From contig JAEWAG010000183.1 in assembly GCA_023391775.1 (NCBI GenBank), positions 1-13,252 on the forward strand: DNA of 13,252 bases, given 5' to 3'. The notes under the pieces were generated by a model, which was not told the DNA's origin, searched no databases, and worked only from the letters and a program-made list of their open reading frames with translations. The DNA comes from Pseudomonadota bacterium (GTDB taxonomy: Bacteria; Pseudomonadota; Gammaproteobacteria; Xanthomonadales; Xanthomonadaceae). This document shows, in pieces, positions 6,671 through 12,172 of the stretch (position 1 is its first letter; each line of letters opens with the position of its first letter). A program made the translations under genes and the position numbers.

Positions 6671-6696
6671 CTATCTATTTAATCTTTTTAATCGAT
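6660..6696 (+). promoter_or_regulatory. OxyR binding site upstream of ahpC
   Basis: The established OxyR consensus is four tetrads spaced by seven bases (ATAG-N7-CTAT-N7-ATAG-N7-CTAT). Here ATAG (6660-6663) and CTAT (6671-6674) are perfect and flanked as GATAG...CTATC. The third and fourth positions read ATCT (6682-6685) and CGAT (6693-6696), partial matches at exact spacing. The site ends one base before the candidate -35 of ahpC, the usual position for OxyR activation by contact with RNA polymerase. oxyR itself lies downstream in this window. Confidence 0.75.
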
Positions 6697-6725
6697 TTGC
6701 CCTGTCTATCGTTGGCGCCTAGCAT
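6697..6725 (+). promoter_or_regulatory. Candidate ahpC promoter
   Basis: TTGCCC (6697-6702), a 17-base spacer and TAGCAT (6720-6725) each match the consensus at four of six positions. The -35 begins directly after the OxyR box. Transcription would start near 6732, leaving an about 31-base leader with the GAGAGAGGA ribosome-binding region. A weak core promoter with an adjacent activator site fits peroxide induction. Confidence 0.55.
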
Positions 6726-6762
6726 GGCGTCTCACATTTCCACCCAACCCGAGAGAGGATCC

Positions 6763-7326
6763 ATGTCCCTGATCAACACCACGGTGCAGCCGTTCAAGGC
6801 CAACGCGTTCCATAACGGCGAGTTCATCGAAGTCACCGATGCCGACCTGAAGGGCAAGTGGTCCGTCGTGATCTTCATGCCGGCCGCCTTCACCTTCAAC
6901 TGCCCGACCGAGGTCGAGGACGCCGCTGACAACTACGCCGAGTTCCAGAAGGCCGGTGCCGAGGTCTACATCGTGACCACCGACACCCACTTCTCGCACA
7001 AGGTGTGGCACGAGACCTCCCCGGCCGTGGGCAAGGCGAAGTTCCCGCTGGTCGGCGACCCGACCCACCAGCTGACCCGCGCCTTCGGCGTGCACATCGA
7101 GGAAGAGGGCCTGGCCCTGCGCGGCACCTTCATCATCAACCCGGAAGGTGTCATCAAGACGCTGGAGATCCACGACAACGCGATCGCCCGCGACGTTTCC
7201 GAGAGCCTGCGCAAGCTCAAGGCTGCCCAGTTCGTCGCCGCCAACCCGGGCCAGGTGTGCCCGGCCAAGTGGAAGGAAGGCGCCCAGACCATCGCTCCGT
7301 CGCTGGACCTGGTGGGCAAGATCTAA
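6763..7326 (+). CDS. ahpC: Alkyl hydroperoxide reductase subunit C (peroxiredoxin)
   Basis: A 187-residue typical 2-Cys peroxiredoxin, the same length as E. coli AhpC. It reduces hydrogen peroxide, organic hydroperoxides and peroxynitrite in the cytoplasm. The peroxidatic Cys47 lies in '[16 protein letters not shown]' and the resolving Cys166 in '[12 protein letters not shown]'. '[10 protein letters not shown]' and '[13 protein letters not shown]' are also family-typical. The start gives the conserved MSLINT N-terminus with GAGAGAGGA just upstream; the longer open frame from 6667 runs through the promoter and is rejected. The oxidised enzyme is recycled by AhpF, the next gene. Its own OxyR-linked promoter and the hairpin just after its stop suggest that it is largely transcribed alone. 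Confidence 0.97.
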   Translation: MSLINTTVQPFKANAFHNGEFIEVTDADLKGKWSVVIFMPAAFTFNCPTEVEDAADNYAEFQKAGAEVYIVTTDTHFSHKVWHETSPAVGKAKFPLVGDPTHQLTRAFGVHIEEEGLALRGTFIINPEGVIKTLEIHDNAIARDVSESLRKLKAAQFVAANPGQVCPAKWKEGAQTIAPSLDLVGKI

Positions 7327-7335
7327 GCCGCACCC

Positions 7336-7356
7336 GCCCCGGCTCCCTGCCGGGGC
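7336..7356 (+). terminator. Hairpin just after ahpC (attenuating terminator or 3'-end stabiliser)
   Basis: A perfect 7-base stem (GCCCCGG 7336-7342 with CCGGGGC 7350-7356) closes a seven-base loop nine bases after the ahpC stop. Only a short pyrimidine-rich stretch ending in TTT follows, so termination would be partial. This fits higher expression of ahpC than of ahpF. Confidence 0.5.
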
Positions 7357-7378
7357 ACCCTCCTCTGCCCTTTGCGGC

Positions 7379-7464
7379 GGGGGAGTGGACCGGAGCCGTC
7401 GCTCCCACGCAGCCGCCCAGGCGGCAGGCCACGCAGGCACGCGTCGGCTCCGGTCCACTTCCCC
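7379..7464 (+). repeat. 86-base long inverted repeat in the ahpC-ahpF spacer
   Basis: The 20-base arms at 7379-7398 and 7445-7464 are complementary with one mismatch; a core of 15 bases (7384-7398 with 7445-7459, reading AGTGGACCGGAGCCG on the left) is perfect. Inside, GCCGC (7412-7416) and GCGGC (7421-7425) form an apical hairpin with a CCAG loop. On the minus strand the left arm continues GTGGGAGCGACGGCTCC, which resembles GTGG-headed REP-type palindromes of Pseudomonas and Xanthomonadaceae. It may be a REP/BIME-like element acting on ahpC-ahpF transcript processing. Assignment to a named repeat family needs a genome search. Confidence 0.6.
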
Positions 7465-7471
7465 ATTCCCG

Positions 7472-7492
7472 GGTACCCGCGTGGCGGGTGCC
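7472..7492 (+). repeat. Third hairpin of the ahpC-ahpF spacer
   Basis: GGTACCCGC (7472-7480) pairs with GCGGGTGCC (7484-7492) over nine positions, one a G-U wobble, with a GTG triloop. It lies 54 bases upstream of the ahpF start. No T run follows. Together with the two preceding hairpins, nearly all of the 220-base spacer can fold. Confidence 0.45.
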
Positions 7493-7546
7493 ACGGCGGC
7501 GGCTTGCCCGTCGATCCGATCCCCAACCCTTTCCCGGAGACGCCCC

Positions 7547-9136
7547 ATGTTGGACGCCAACCTCAAGACCCAGTTGCAGGCCTACCTGGAGCGCCTGACG
7601 CGCCCGGTGCACCTGGTCGCCTCGCTCGACGGCAGCGCCAGCTCGCAGGAGATGCTGTCGCTGCTGCAGGACATCGAAGGCCTGTCGCCGAAGGTGAGCC
7701 TGGAAGTGGTGCGCGACGACGACCAGCGCAAGCCGTCCTTCGCCGTGACCAGCCCGGGGCAGGACATCAGCCTGCGCTTCGCCGGCCTGCCGATGGGCCA
7801 TGAGTTCACGTCGCTGGTACTGGCCCTGCTGCAGGTCGGCGGCCACCCGTCCAAGGCCGCGGCCGAGGTCATCGAGCAGGTCAAGGCCCTGGAAGGCGAA
7901 TTCACCTTCGAGACCTACTTCTCGCTGTCCTGCCAGAACTGCCCGGACGTGGTCCAGGCGCTGAACCTGATGGCCGTGCTCAACCCCAACATCCGCCACG
8001 TGGCCATCGACGGCGCCCTGTTCCAGGACGAGGTCGAGGCGCGCCAGGTGATGTCGGTGCCGACCATCTACCTCAACGGCGAGGTGTTCGGCGCCGGGCG
8101 CATGGGCCTGGAGGAGATCGTCGCCAAGCTCGACACCGGCGCGGAGAAGCGCGAGGCGGAGAAGATCGCCCGGAAGGACGCGTTCGAAGTGCTGGTGGTC
8201 GGCGGTGGTCCCGCCGGTGCCGCCGCGGCGATCTATGCCGCGCGCAAGGGCATCCGCACCGGCGTGGCGGCCGAGCGTTTCGGCGGCCAGGTGCTGGACA
8301 CCATGGCGATCGAGAACTTCATCTCGGTGCAGCACACCGAGGGTCCGAAACTCGCCGCCGCGCTGGAGCAGCACGTGCGCGAGTACGAGGTGGACGTGAT
8401 GAACCTGCAGCGTGCCGAGGCCCTGGTCCCGGCCGGTGCCGACGGCCTGGTCGAAGTGAAGCTGGCCAATGGCGCCTCGCTGAAGTCCAAGACCGAGATC
8501 CTGTCCACCGGCGCGCGCTGGCGGCAGATGGGCGTGCCCGGCGAGGACCAGTACCGCAACAAGGGCGTGGCCTACTGCCCGCACTGCGACGGCCCGCTGT
8601 TCAAGGGCAAGCGCGTGGCGGTGATCGGCGGCGGCAACTCCGGTGTCGAGGCAGCGATCGACCTGGCCGGCATCGTGGCCCATGTCACCCTGTTCGAGTA
8701 CGACAGCAAGCTGCGCGCCGACGAGGTGCTGCAGCGCAAGCTGCGCAGCCTGCCGAACGTTCGCATCATCACCAGCGCGCAGACCACCGAGGTGCTCGGC
8801 GATGGCCAGAAGGTCACCGGCCTGGTCTACAAGGACCGCGTCGGTGGCGACAGCCACCGCGTGGAGCTGGAAGGCATCTTCGTGCAGATCGGCCTGCTGC
8901 CCAATACCGAGTGGCTCAAGGGCACGGTGGAGCTGAGCCCGCGCGGCGAGATCCTGGTCGATGACCGTGGCCAGACCAGCGTGCCGGGCGTGTTCGCCGC
9001 CGGCGACTGCACCACGGTGCCGTACAAGCAGATCGTGATCGCGGTGGGCGACGGCGCCAAGGCGTCGCTGGCGGCCTTCGACCATCTGATCCGCACCTCG
9101 GCCCCGGCCGCCGCCCCGGAGGCCGTGGGCGCCTGA
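7547..9136 (+). CDS. ahpF: Alkyl hydroperoxide reductase subunit F (NADH:peroxiredoxin reductase)
   Basis: A 529-residue flavoprotein (E. coli AhpF is 521) that moves electrons from NADH through FAD and two disulfide centres to AhpC. The N-terminal tandem thioredoxin-like domain holds Cys129/Cys132 in 'SCQNCPDV'. The FAD-binding 'GGGPAG' is at 219-224, the redox pair Cys344/Cys347 in 'YCPHCDGP', the NADH-binding 'GGGNSG' at 361-366, and the second FAD motif 'GVFAAGDCT' near 481-489. All catalytic centres are intact. The start at 7547 has GGAG seven bases upstream and gives [10 protein letters not shown], the family N-terminus. The frame runs open upstream into ahpC, but this is not coding. 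oxyR follows after 49 bases. Confidence 0.97.
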   Translation: MLDANLKTQLQAYLERLTRPVHLVASLDGSASSQEMLSLLQDIEGLSPKVSLEVVRDDDQRKPSFAVTSPGQDISLRFAGLPMGHEFTSLVLALLQVGGHPSKAAAEVIEQVKALEGEFTFETYFSLSCQNCPDVVQALNLMAVLNPNIRHVAIDGALFQDEVEARQVMSVPTIYLNGEVFGAGRMGLEEIVAKLDTGAEKREAEKIARKDAFEVLVVGGGPAGAAAAIYAARKGIRTGVAAERFGGQVLDTMAIENFISVQHTEGPKLAAALEQHVREYEVDVMNLQRAEALVPAGADGLVEVKLANGASLKSKTEILSTGARWRQMGVPGEDQYRNKGVAYCPHCDGPLFKGKRVAVIGGGNSGVEAAIDLAGIVAHVTLFEYDSKLRADEVLQRKLRSLPNVRIITSAQTTEVLGDGQKVTGLVYKDRVGGDSHRVELEGIFVQIGLLPNTEWLKGTVELSPRGEILVDDRGQTSVPGVFAAGDCTTVPYKQIVIAVGDGAKASLAAFDHLIRTSAPAAAPEAVGA

Positions 9137-9139
9137 GTC

Positions 9140-9157
9140 CGGGTGGCGGGCCACCCG
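9140..9157 (+). repeat. Hairpin between ahpF and oxyR
   Basis: A perfect 7-base stem (CGGGTGG 9140-9146 with CCACCCG 9151-9157) with a CGGG loop begins three bases after the ahpF stop. No T run follows. It may stabilise ahpF mRNA or reduce read-through to oxyR within the probable ahpF-oxyR transcript. Confidence 0.4.
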
Positions 9158-9185
9158 TCCGCCACCGCCTCGCCCCGGAGCCTCC

Positions 9186-10124
9186 ATGAACCTGCGCGAC
9201 CTCAAATACCTGGTGGCCCTGGCCGAGCATCGCCATTTCGGCCGCGCGGCCGCGGCCTGCTTCGTCAGCCAGCCCACGCTCTCCACCCAGATCCGCAAAC
9301 TGGAGGAAGAGCTCGGCGTGCCGCTGGTTGAGCGTGCGCCGCGCAAGGTGATGCTGACCCCGGCCGGACGGGAGGCCGCCGACCGCGCGCGCCATATCGT
9401 CGCCGAGGTCGAGCAGATGAAGGAGGCGGCCCGCCGCAGCCAGGATCCGGAAGCGGGCACGGTGCGGCTGGGCATCTTCCCGACCCTGGCCCCCTACCTG
9501 CTGCCGCACGTCATCCCCCGCGTGCGCGCCCGCTTCCGGCAGCTGGAGCTGCTGCTGGTCGAGGAGAAGAGCGACGAACTGCTGGCGCGGCTGCGCGAAG
9601 GCAAGCTGGACGCGGCGGTACTGGCGCTGCCGGTGCACGACGAACAGCTGCACGCCGAGTTCCTGTTCGAGGAACCGTTCGTGCTGGCCGTGCCGGGGCA
9701 GCATCCACTGGCGCGCCGCGACAGCCTGGCCTTGGACGAGCTGTCCGCGCAGAACCTGCTGCTGCTGGAGGACGGCCACTGCCTGCGCGAGCAGGCGCTG
9801 GACGTGTGCCGCCTGTCCGGAGCCGGCGAGAAGACCGGTTTCCGCGCCACCAGCCTGGAAACCCTCCGGCAGATGGTCGCGGCCAATGTCGGCGCCACCC
9901 TGCTGCCGATACTGGCGGTGAAGCCGCCGGTGGCCCAGTCGGACAACATCCACATGCTCGGATTCTCCGACTCCCACCCGAGCCGCAGCCTGGCCATGGT
10001 CTGGCGCCGCAGCTCGGCCATGGGCGAGTTCCTCACCCGGCTGGCCGGGGTGTTCGGAGATCTTCCCGAAGAGCTGTTGTCACCGCGCCCGCTGCCGGCG
10101 GCGACGGCTCCGGCCGGCCCCTGA
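9186..10124 (+). CDS. oxyR: Hydrogen peroxide-sensing LysR-type regulator OxyR
   Basis: A 312-residue LysR-family regulator. The N-terminal winged helix-turn-helix is clear ('MNLRDLKYLVALAEHRHFGRAA' region, then 'VSQPTLSTQIRKLEEELG', residues about 1-60), followed by the linker helix and the effector domain from 'GTVRLGIFPTLAPYLLP'. The redox pair Cys199 and Cys208 sits in 'GHCLREQALDVC', with numbering identical to E. coli OxyR, so peroxide sensing by disulfide formation is expected. 'SLETLRQMVAANVGATLLP' is also OxyR-typical. GGAG five bases upstream supports the start. It lies downstream of ahpF, probably co-transcribed with it. The likely target in this window is the ahpC upstream box. 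The C-terminal tail is Pro/Ala-rich. Confidence 0.96.
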   Translation: MNLRDLKYLVALAEHRHFGRAAAACFVSQPTLSTQIRKLEEELGVPLVERAPRKVMLTPAGREAADRARHIVAEVEQMKEAARRSQDPEAGTVRLGIFPTLAPYLLPHVIPRVRARFRQLELLLVEEKSDELLARLREGKLDAAVLALPVHDEQLHAEFLFEEPFVLAVPGQHPLARRDSLALDELSAQNLLLLEDGHCLREQALDVCRLSGAGEKTGFRATSLETLRQMVAANVGATLLPILAVKPPVAQSDNIHMLGFSDSHPSRSLAMVWRRSSAMGEFLTRLAGVFGDLPEELLSPRPLPAATAPAGP

Positions 10125-10130
10125 ACGGCC

Positions 10131-10143
10131 GCCCCGGCGGGGC
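10131..10143 (+). terminator. Small GC hairpin after oxyR
   Basis: GCCCC (10131-10135) and GGGGC (10139-10143) form a 5-base stem with a GGC loop, six bases beyond the oxyR stop. It lacks a T tract. It is more likely a 3'-end structure than an efficient terminator. Confidence 0.3.
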
Positions 10144-10152
10144 CGCAACATC

Positions 10153-10181
10153 TTGAATTCCCTGCCGCCAGCGGCTACGTT
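10153..10181 (+). promoter_or_regulatory. Weak candidate promoter for rnk
   Basis: TTGAAT (10153-10158), a 17-base spacer and TACGTT (10176-10181). The -35 is reasonable; the -10 is poor. Transcription would start near 10188, upstream of the terminator hairpin in the rnk leader. A GCCAGC/GCTGGC hairpin (10167-10172 with 10182-10187) overlaps it, so the segment may instead be oxyR 3' untranslated sequence. Confidence 0.25.
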
Positions 10182-10203
10182 GCTGGCACAAACCGACGAC
10201 CCG

Positions 10204-10232
10204 AGGCGGATGCGGAAACGCGCCGCCTTTTT
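10204..10232 (+). terminator. Strong intrinsic terminator between oxyR and rnk
   Basis: AGGCGG (10204-10209) pairs with CCGCCT (10223-10228), and inside it GCG (10212-10214) pairs with CGC (10219-10221) around a GAAA tetraloop. T residues run 10228-10232, followed by CTT. It is the best Rho-independent terminator in the window. It probably ends the ahpF-oxyR transcript, but it lies only 40 bases before the rnk ATG, so it may also act as an attenuator for rnk. Confidence 0.8.
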
Positions 10233-10272
10233 CTTCATGCGCGCCCGCCGCGCCCACTCTACAGAGGTATCT

Positions 10273-10713
10273 ATGTCCACCCAGCCCGCCAGCGGTCTGC
10301 CCCCTTCCCTGATCATCTCCAGCCGCGACCTGGCCCGCCTGGAGGCCATGCTCGACTCGCCGGTCCTGAGCCGTCATCCGGCTGCCATCGCGCTGATGGA
10401 CGAGCTCAACCGTGCCGAGGTGCTGCCTCCCGAGCAGGTGCCGTCGACCGTGGTGACCATGCACTCGCAGGTCGAGTGCGAGGACGTGTCCACCGGCGAG
10501 CAGCACATCCTGACCCTGGTCTACCCCAACGAGGCGGACGTCGAGAAGGGCCGCGTCTCGGTGCTGGCACCGGTCGGCAGCGCCCTGCTGGGCCTGTCCG
10601 TGGGCCAGTCCATCGACTGGCAGGCCCCGGGTGGGCGCCCGCTGAAGCTGCGCGTCACCGGCGTGCGCTACCAGCCCGAGGCGGCCGGGGACTTCCATCG
10701 CTCAACCCCCTGA
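10273..10713 (+). CDS. rnk: Regulator of nucleoside diphosphate kinase, GreA/GreB C-terminal-domain protein
   Basis: A 146-residue protein close in length to E. coli Rnk (136). A short N-terminal helical part ('LIISSRDLARLEAMLDSP') leads into the GreA/GreB C-terminal FKBP-like domain: 'VVTMHSQVECEDVSTGEQHILTLVYPNEADVEKGRVSVLAPVGSALLGLSVGQSIDW'. Rnk binds RNA polymerase in the Gre-factor fashion and lacks the acidic coiled-coil that promotes transcript cleavage; no such coiled-coil is seen here. The ATG at 10273 has GAGG five bases upstream. An in-frame ATG at 10210 sits inside the terminator hairpin and is rejected. In the Xanthomonas arrangement I recall, an 'orfX' follows oxyR; I cannot say whether this gene corresponds to it. 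Confidence 0.85.
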   Translation: MSTQPASGLPPSLIISSRDLARLEAMLDSPVLSRHPAAIALMDELNRAEVLPPEQVPSTVVTMHSQVECEDVSTGEQHILTLVYPNEADVEKGRVSVLAPVGSALLGLSVGQSIDWQAPGGRPLKLRVTGVRYQPEAAGDFHRSTP

Positions 10714-10757
10714 CGGGTCGCGCGCGGCCGGCGATGCCGGCAGGCGGCGCGACCCGT
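10713..10757. terminator. Long hairpin at the end of rnk
   Basis: An 11-base perfect stem (10713-10723 with 10747-10757, left arm ACGGGTCGCGC) starts on the last base of the rnk stop codon. It contains a second perfect stem GCCGGC/GCCGGC (10727-10732 with 10736-10741) around a GAT loop. No T run follows. It sits between convergent rnk and cysQ and probably blocks transcription from both sides or protects mRNA 3' ends. Confidence 0.6.
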
Positions 10758-10762
10758 GCGGC

Positions 10763-10780
10763 GGCCGCCTGCCGGCGGCC
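10763..10780. terminator. Second hairpin between convergent rnk and cysQ
   Basis: GGCCGCC (10763-10769) pairs with GGCGGCC (10774-10780) around a TGCC loop, five bases beyond the cysQ stop. With the preceding 45-base hairpin it fills almost the whole convergent spacer. No T tract follows on either strand. Confidence 0.45.
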
Positions 10781-10785
10781 TCCTG

Positions 10786-11583
10786 CTACAGCCACTGCTG
10801 CCAGGGCAGCTCGGTATCGCCCAGGGCGATGAAATCCCCGTTGAGCAGGGTCTCGCGGCGGTTGTAACGGAACGGCTTGCCGGTATCGGCCGCCAGCAGC
10901 GCCCCGCCGGCCGCGTGCAGCACGCACTGGCCGGCCGCGGTATCCCACTCGGAGGTGGGCCCGAAGCGCGGGTACACATCCAGCCCGCCCTCGGCGATCC
11001 GGCAGAACTTCAGCGACGAACCCAGCGCCACTTCCTCGATCTCGCCCATCCGCTCCAGCACCGACTGGGTGCGGGCGTCGCGGTGCGAGCGGCTGGCGGC
11101 CACCCGCAACGGCGCGGTGGCCGGCGCACGTGCACGCAGGGGCTCGTCCCGCTGGCCGTCACGGCGGTAGGCCTGCTCACCACGCACCGCGTGCCAGACC
11201 TGCCCCCCCACCGGCGCCTGGACCACGCCCATCGCCGGCGCGCCCTGCACGATCAGGGCGATATTCACGCTGAACTCGCCATTGCGCTTGATGAACTCGC
11301 GGGTGCCGTCCAGCGGGTCGACCAGCCAGTAGCTGGACCACAGGCGCCGGGTCTCCCACGGCACGCCGGCCGATTCCTCCGACAGCACCGGCAGTTCGGG
11401 GGTCAGGCGCTCCAGCCCCTCGACGATGATCCGGTGTGCCGCCAGGTCGGCGGCGGTCAGCGGGCTGGCGTCATCCTTGTGGGTGACGTCGAAGCCCTTC
11501 TCGTAGATGTCCATGATCGCGGCACCTGCCTGGTGGGCAATGGCGATCACGGTCTCGCGCAGGTCAACGGTGATCCGGGTCAT
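10786..11583 (-). CDS. cysQ: 3'(2'),5'-bisphosphate nucleotidase CysQ
   Basis: The 265-residue product belongs to the Li-sensitive, Mg-dependent inositol monophosphatase superfamily. CysQ removes the 3' phosphate of PAP, the by-product of sulfate assimilation and phosphopantetheine transfer. Metal-site motifs are all present: 'SPLTAAD' (40-46), 'SEESAG' with Glu69/Glu70, 'LVDPLDGT' with Asp89 and Asp92, and 'SEWDTAAGQCVLHAAGG' near the C-terminus. 'KRNGEFSVNIALI' is also CysQ-like. The start at 11583 overlaps the nudE stop as ATGA, so the two are probably translationally coupled; an upstream in-frame start at 11598 would lie inside nudE. The gene ends in TAG, convergent with rnk. Confidence 0.93.
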   Translation of the reverse strand: MTRITVDLRETVIAIAHQAGAAIMDIYEKGFDVTHKDDASPLTAADLAAHRIIVEGLERLTPELPVLSEESAGVPWETRRLWSSYWLVDPLDGTREFIKRNGEFSVNIALIVQGAPAMGVVQAPVGGQVWHAVRGEQAYRRDGQRDEPLRARAPATAPLRVAASRSHRDARTQSVLERMGEIEEVALGSSLKFCRIAEGGLDVYPRFGPTSEWDTAAGQCVLHAAGGALLAADTGKPFRYNRRETLLNGDFIALGDTELPWQQWL

Positions 11584-12125
11584 CGACGCGCCAGCCACTC
11601 GCGCGCGATGAACAGCGCTGCAAGCGAGCGCCCCTCGGAGAAATCCTCTCGCAGCATCAGTTGGTCCAGTTCCTGCATTTTCCAGGGAATGACTTCCAGC
11701 TCTTCCGGCTCGTCGCCGGGAAGCCGCTGGGGATAGAGATCGCGGGCCAGCACCAGCCAGGAGACATGGCCCATGTAGGTCGGCACCAGGGTGAGCTGGC
11801 GCAGCACGTCCAGGCGGCGCGCACCGTGGCCTGCCTCTTCCTTGAGTTCACGGTCGGCCGCCTGCTCGGGCGTCTCGCCCGGGTCCATGCGGCCCTTGAC
11901 CAGGCCCAGCTCGTAGCGGTTCACGCCGGCGGCGTACTCGCGCACCAGCAGCACCGTCTCGTCGTCCAGCATCGGTACCACCACCACCGCGCCGGGTCCA
12001 CGCGGGACCATGCGCTCGAAGCGCCGGCGCTCGCCGTTGGAGAACTCCAGGTCGAGTCGCTCCAGCCGGTACGGGCCGGCCTCCTCGGTGGTGATGCCAT
12101 GGATGACCGGGAGCCGGCGGCTCAC
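11580..12125 (-). CDS. nudE: ADP compounds hydrolase NudE
   Basis: A 181-residue NUDIX enzyme (E. coli NudE is 186) that hydrolyses ADP-containing compounds such as Ap3A, ADP-ribose and NADH. The N-terminal '[20 protein letters not shown]' and '[14 protein letters not shown]' are NudE-typical. The complete NUDIX box runs Gly78 to His100 with R92-E93-L94-K95-E96-E97. The start is GTG at 12125; no ATG is available in frame nearby upstream, and homology to the family N-terminus fits this start. The ribosome-binding site is weak. It is the promoter-proximal gene of a two-gene nudE-cysQ operon and diverges from bioA across only 47 bases, so the two promoters must be close together or overlap. Confidence 0.92.
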   Translation of the reverse strand: MSRRLPVIHGITTEEAGPYRLERLDLEFSNGERRRFERMVPRGPGAVVVVPMLDDETVLLVREYAAGVNRYELGLVKGRMDPGETPEQAADRELKEEAGHGARRLDVLRQLTLVPTYMGHVSWLVLARDLYPQRLPGDEPEELEVIPWKMQELDQLMLREDFSEGRSLAALFIAREWLARR

Positions 12126-12160
12126 GACAACGCCCCGCGGTGCGGCCGGGTAGCCACCGG

Positions 12161-12166
12161 TATCAT
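12161..12166 (+). promoter_or_regulatory. Candidate -10 box placing the start site on the bioA ATG
   Basis: TATCAT matches the -10 consensus at five of six positions. The expected start site is the A of the ATG at 12173, and no Shine-Dalgarno precedes that ATG. The -35 region is poor. It is a candidate leaderless start or a coincidence in a 47-base divergent spacer. Confidence 0.3.
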
Positions 12167-12172
12167 GGCCGG

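Noticed and set aside
6667..6762. A longer AhpC with 32 extra N-terminal residues
   Set aside because: The extension runs through the OxyR box and promoter. The start at 6763 matches the 187-residue family length and the Cys47/Cys166 numbering.
7379..7492. CRISPR-like or IS-terminal repeats in the ahpC-ahpF spacer
   Set aside because: There is one inverted pair, no regular spacers, no transposase and no target-site duplication that I could see.
7148..7546. A fused or extended AhpF starting inside ahpC
   Set aside because: The open frame before 7547 covers the other frame of ahpC and the hairpin-rich spacer. The family N-terminus and a well-spaced GGAG are at 7547.
7217..9475. A 752-codon open frame on the minus strand opposite ahpF and oxyR
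   Set aside because: It is antisense to two firmly identified genes. Its composition is low-complexity His/Gln/Leu/Arg, as expected from the complement of GC-rich coding sequence, and it shows no recognisable domain.
10210..10272. In-frame upstream start of rnk giving a leader starting MRKRAAFFF, resembling a Phe attenuator peptide
   Set aside because: The Phe codons come from the terminator's T tract, there is no stop before rnk, and rnk has no link to phenylalanine metabolism. The ATG at 10273 has a good GAGG site.
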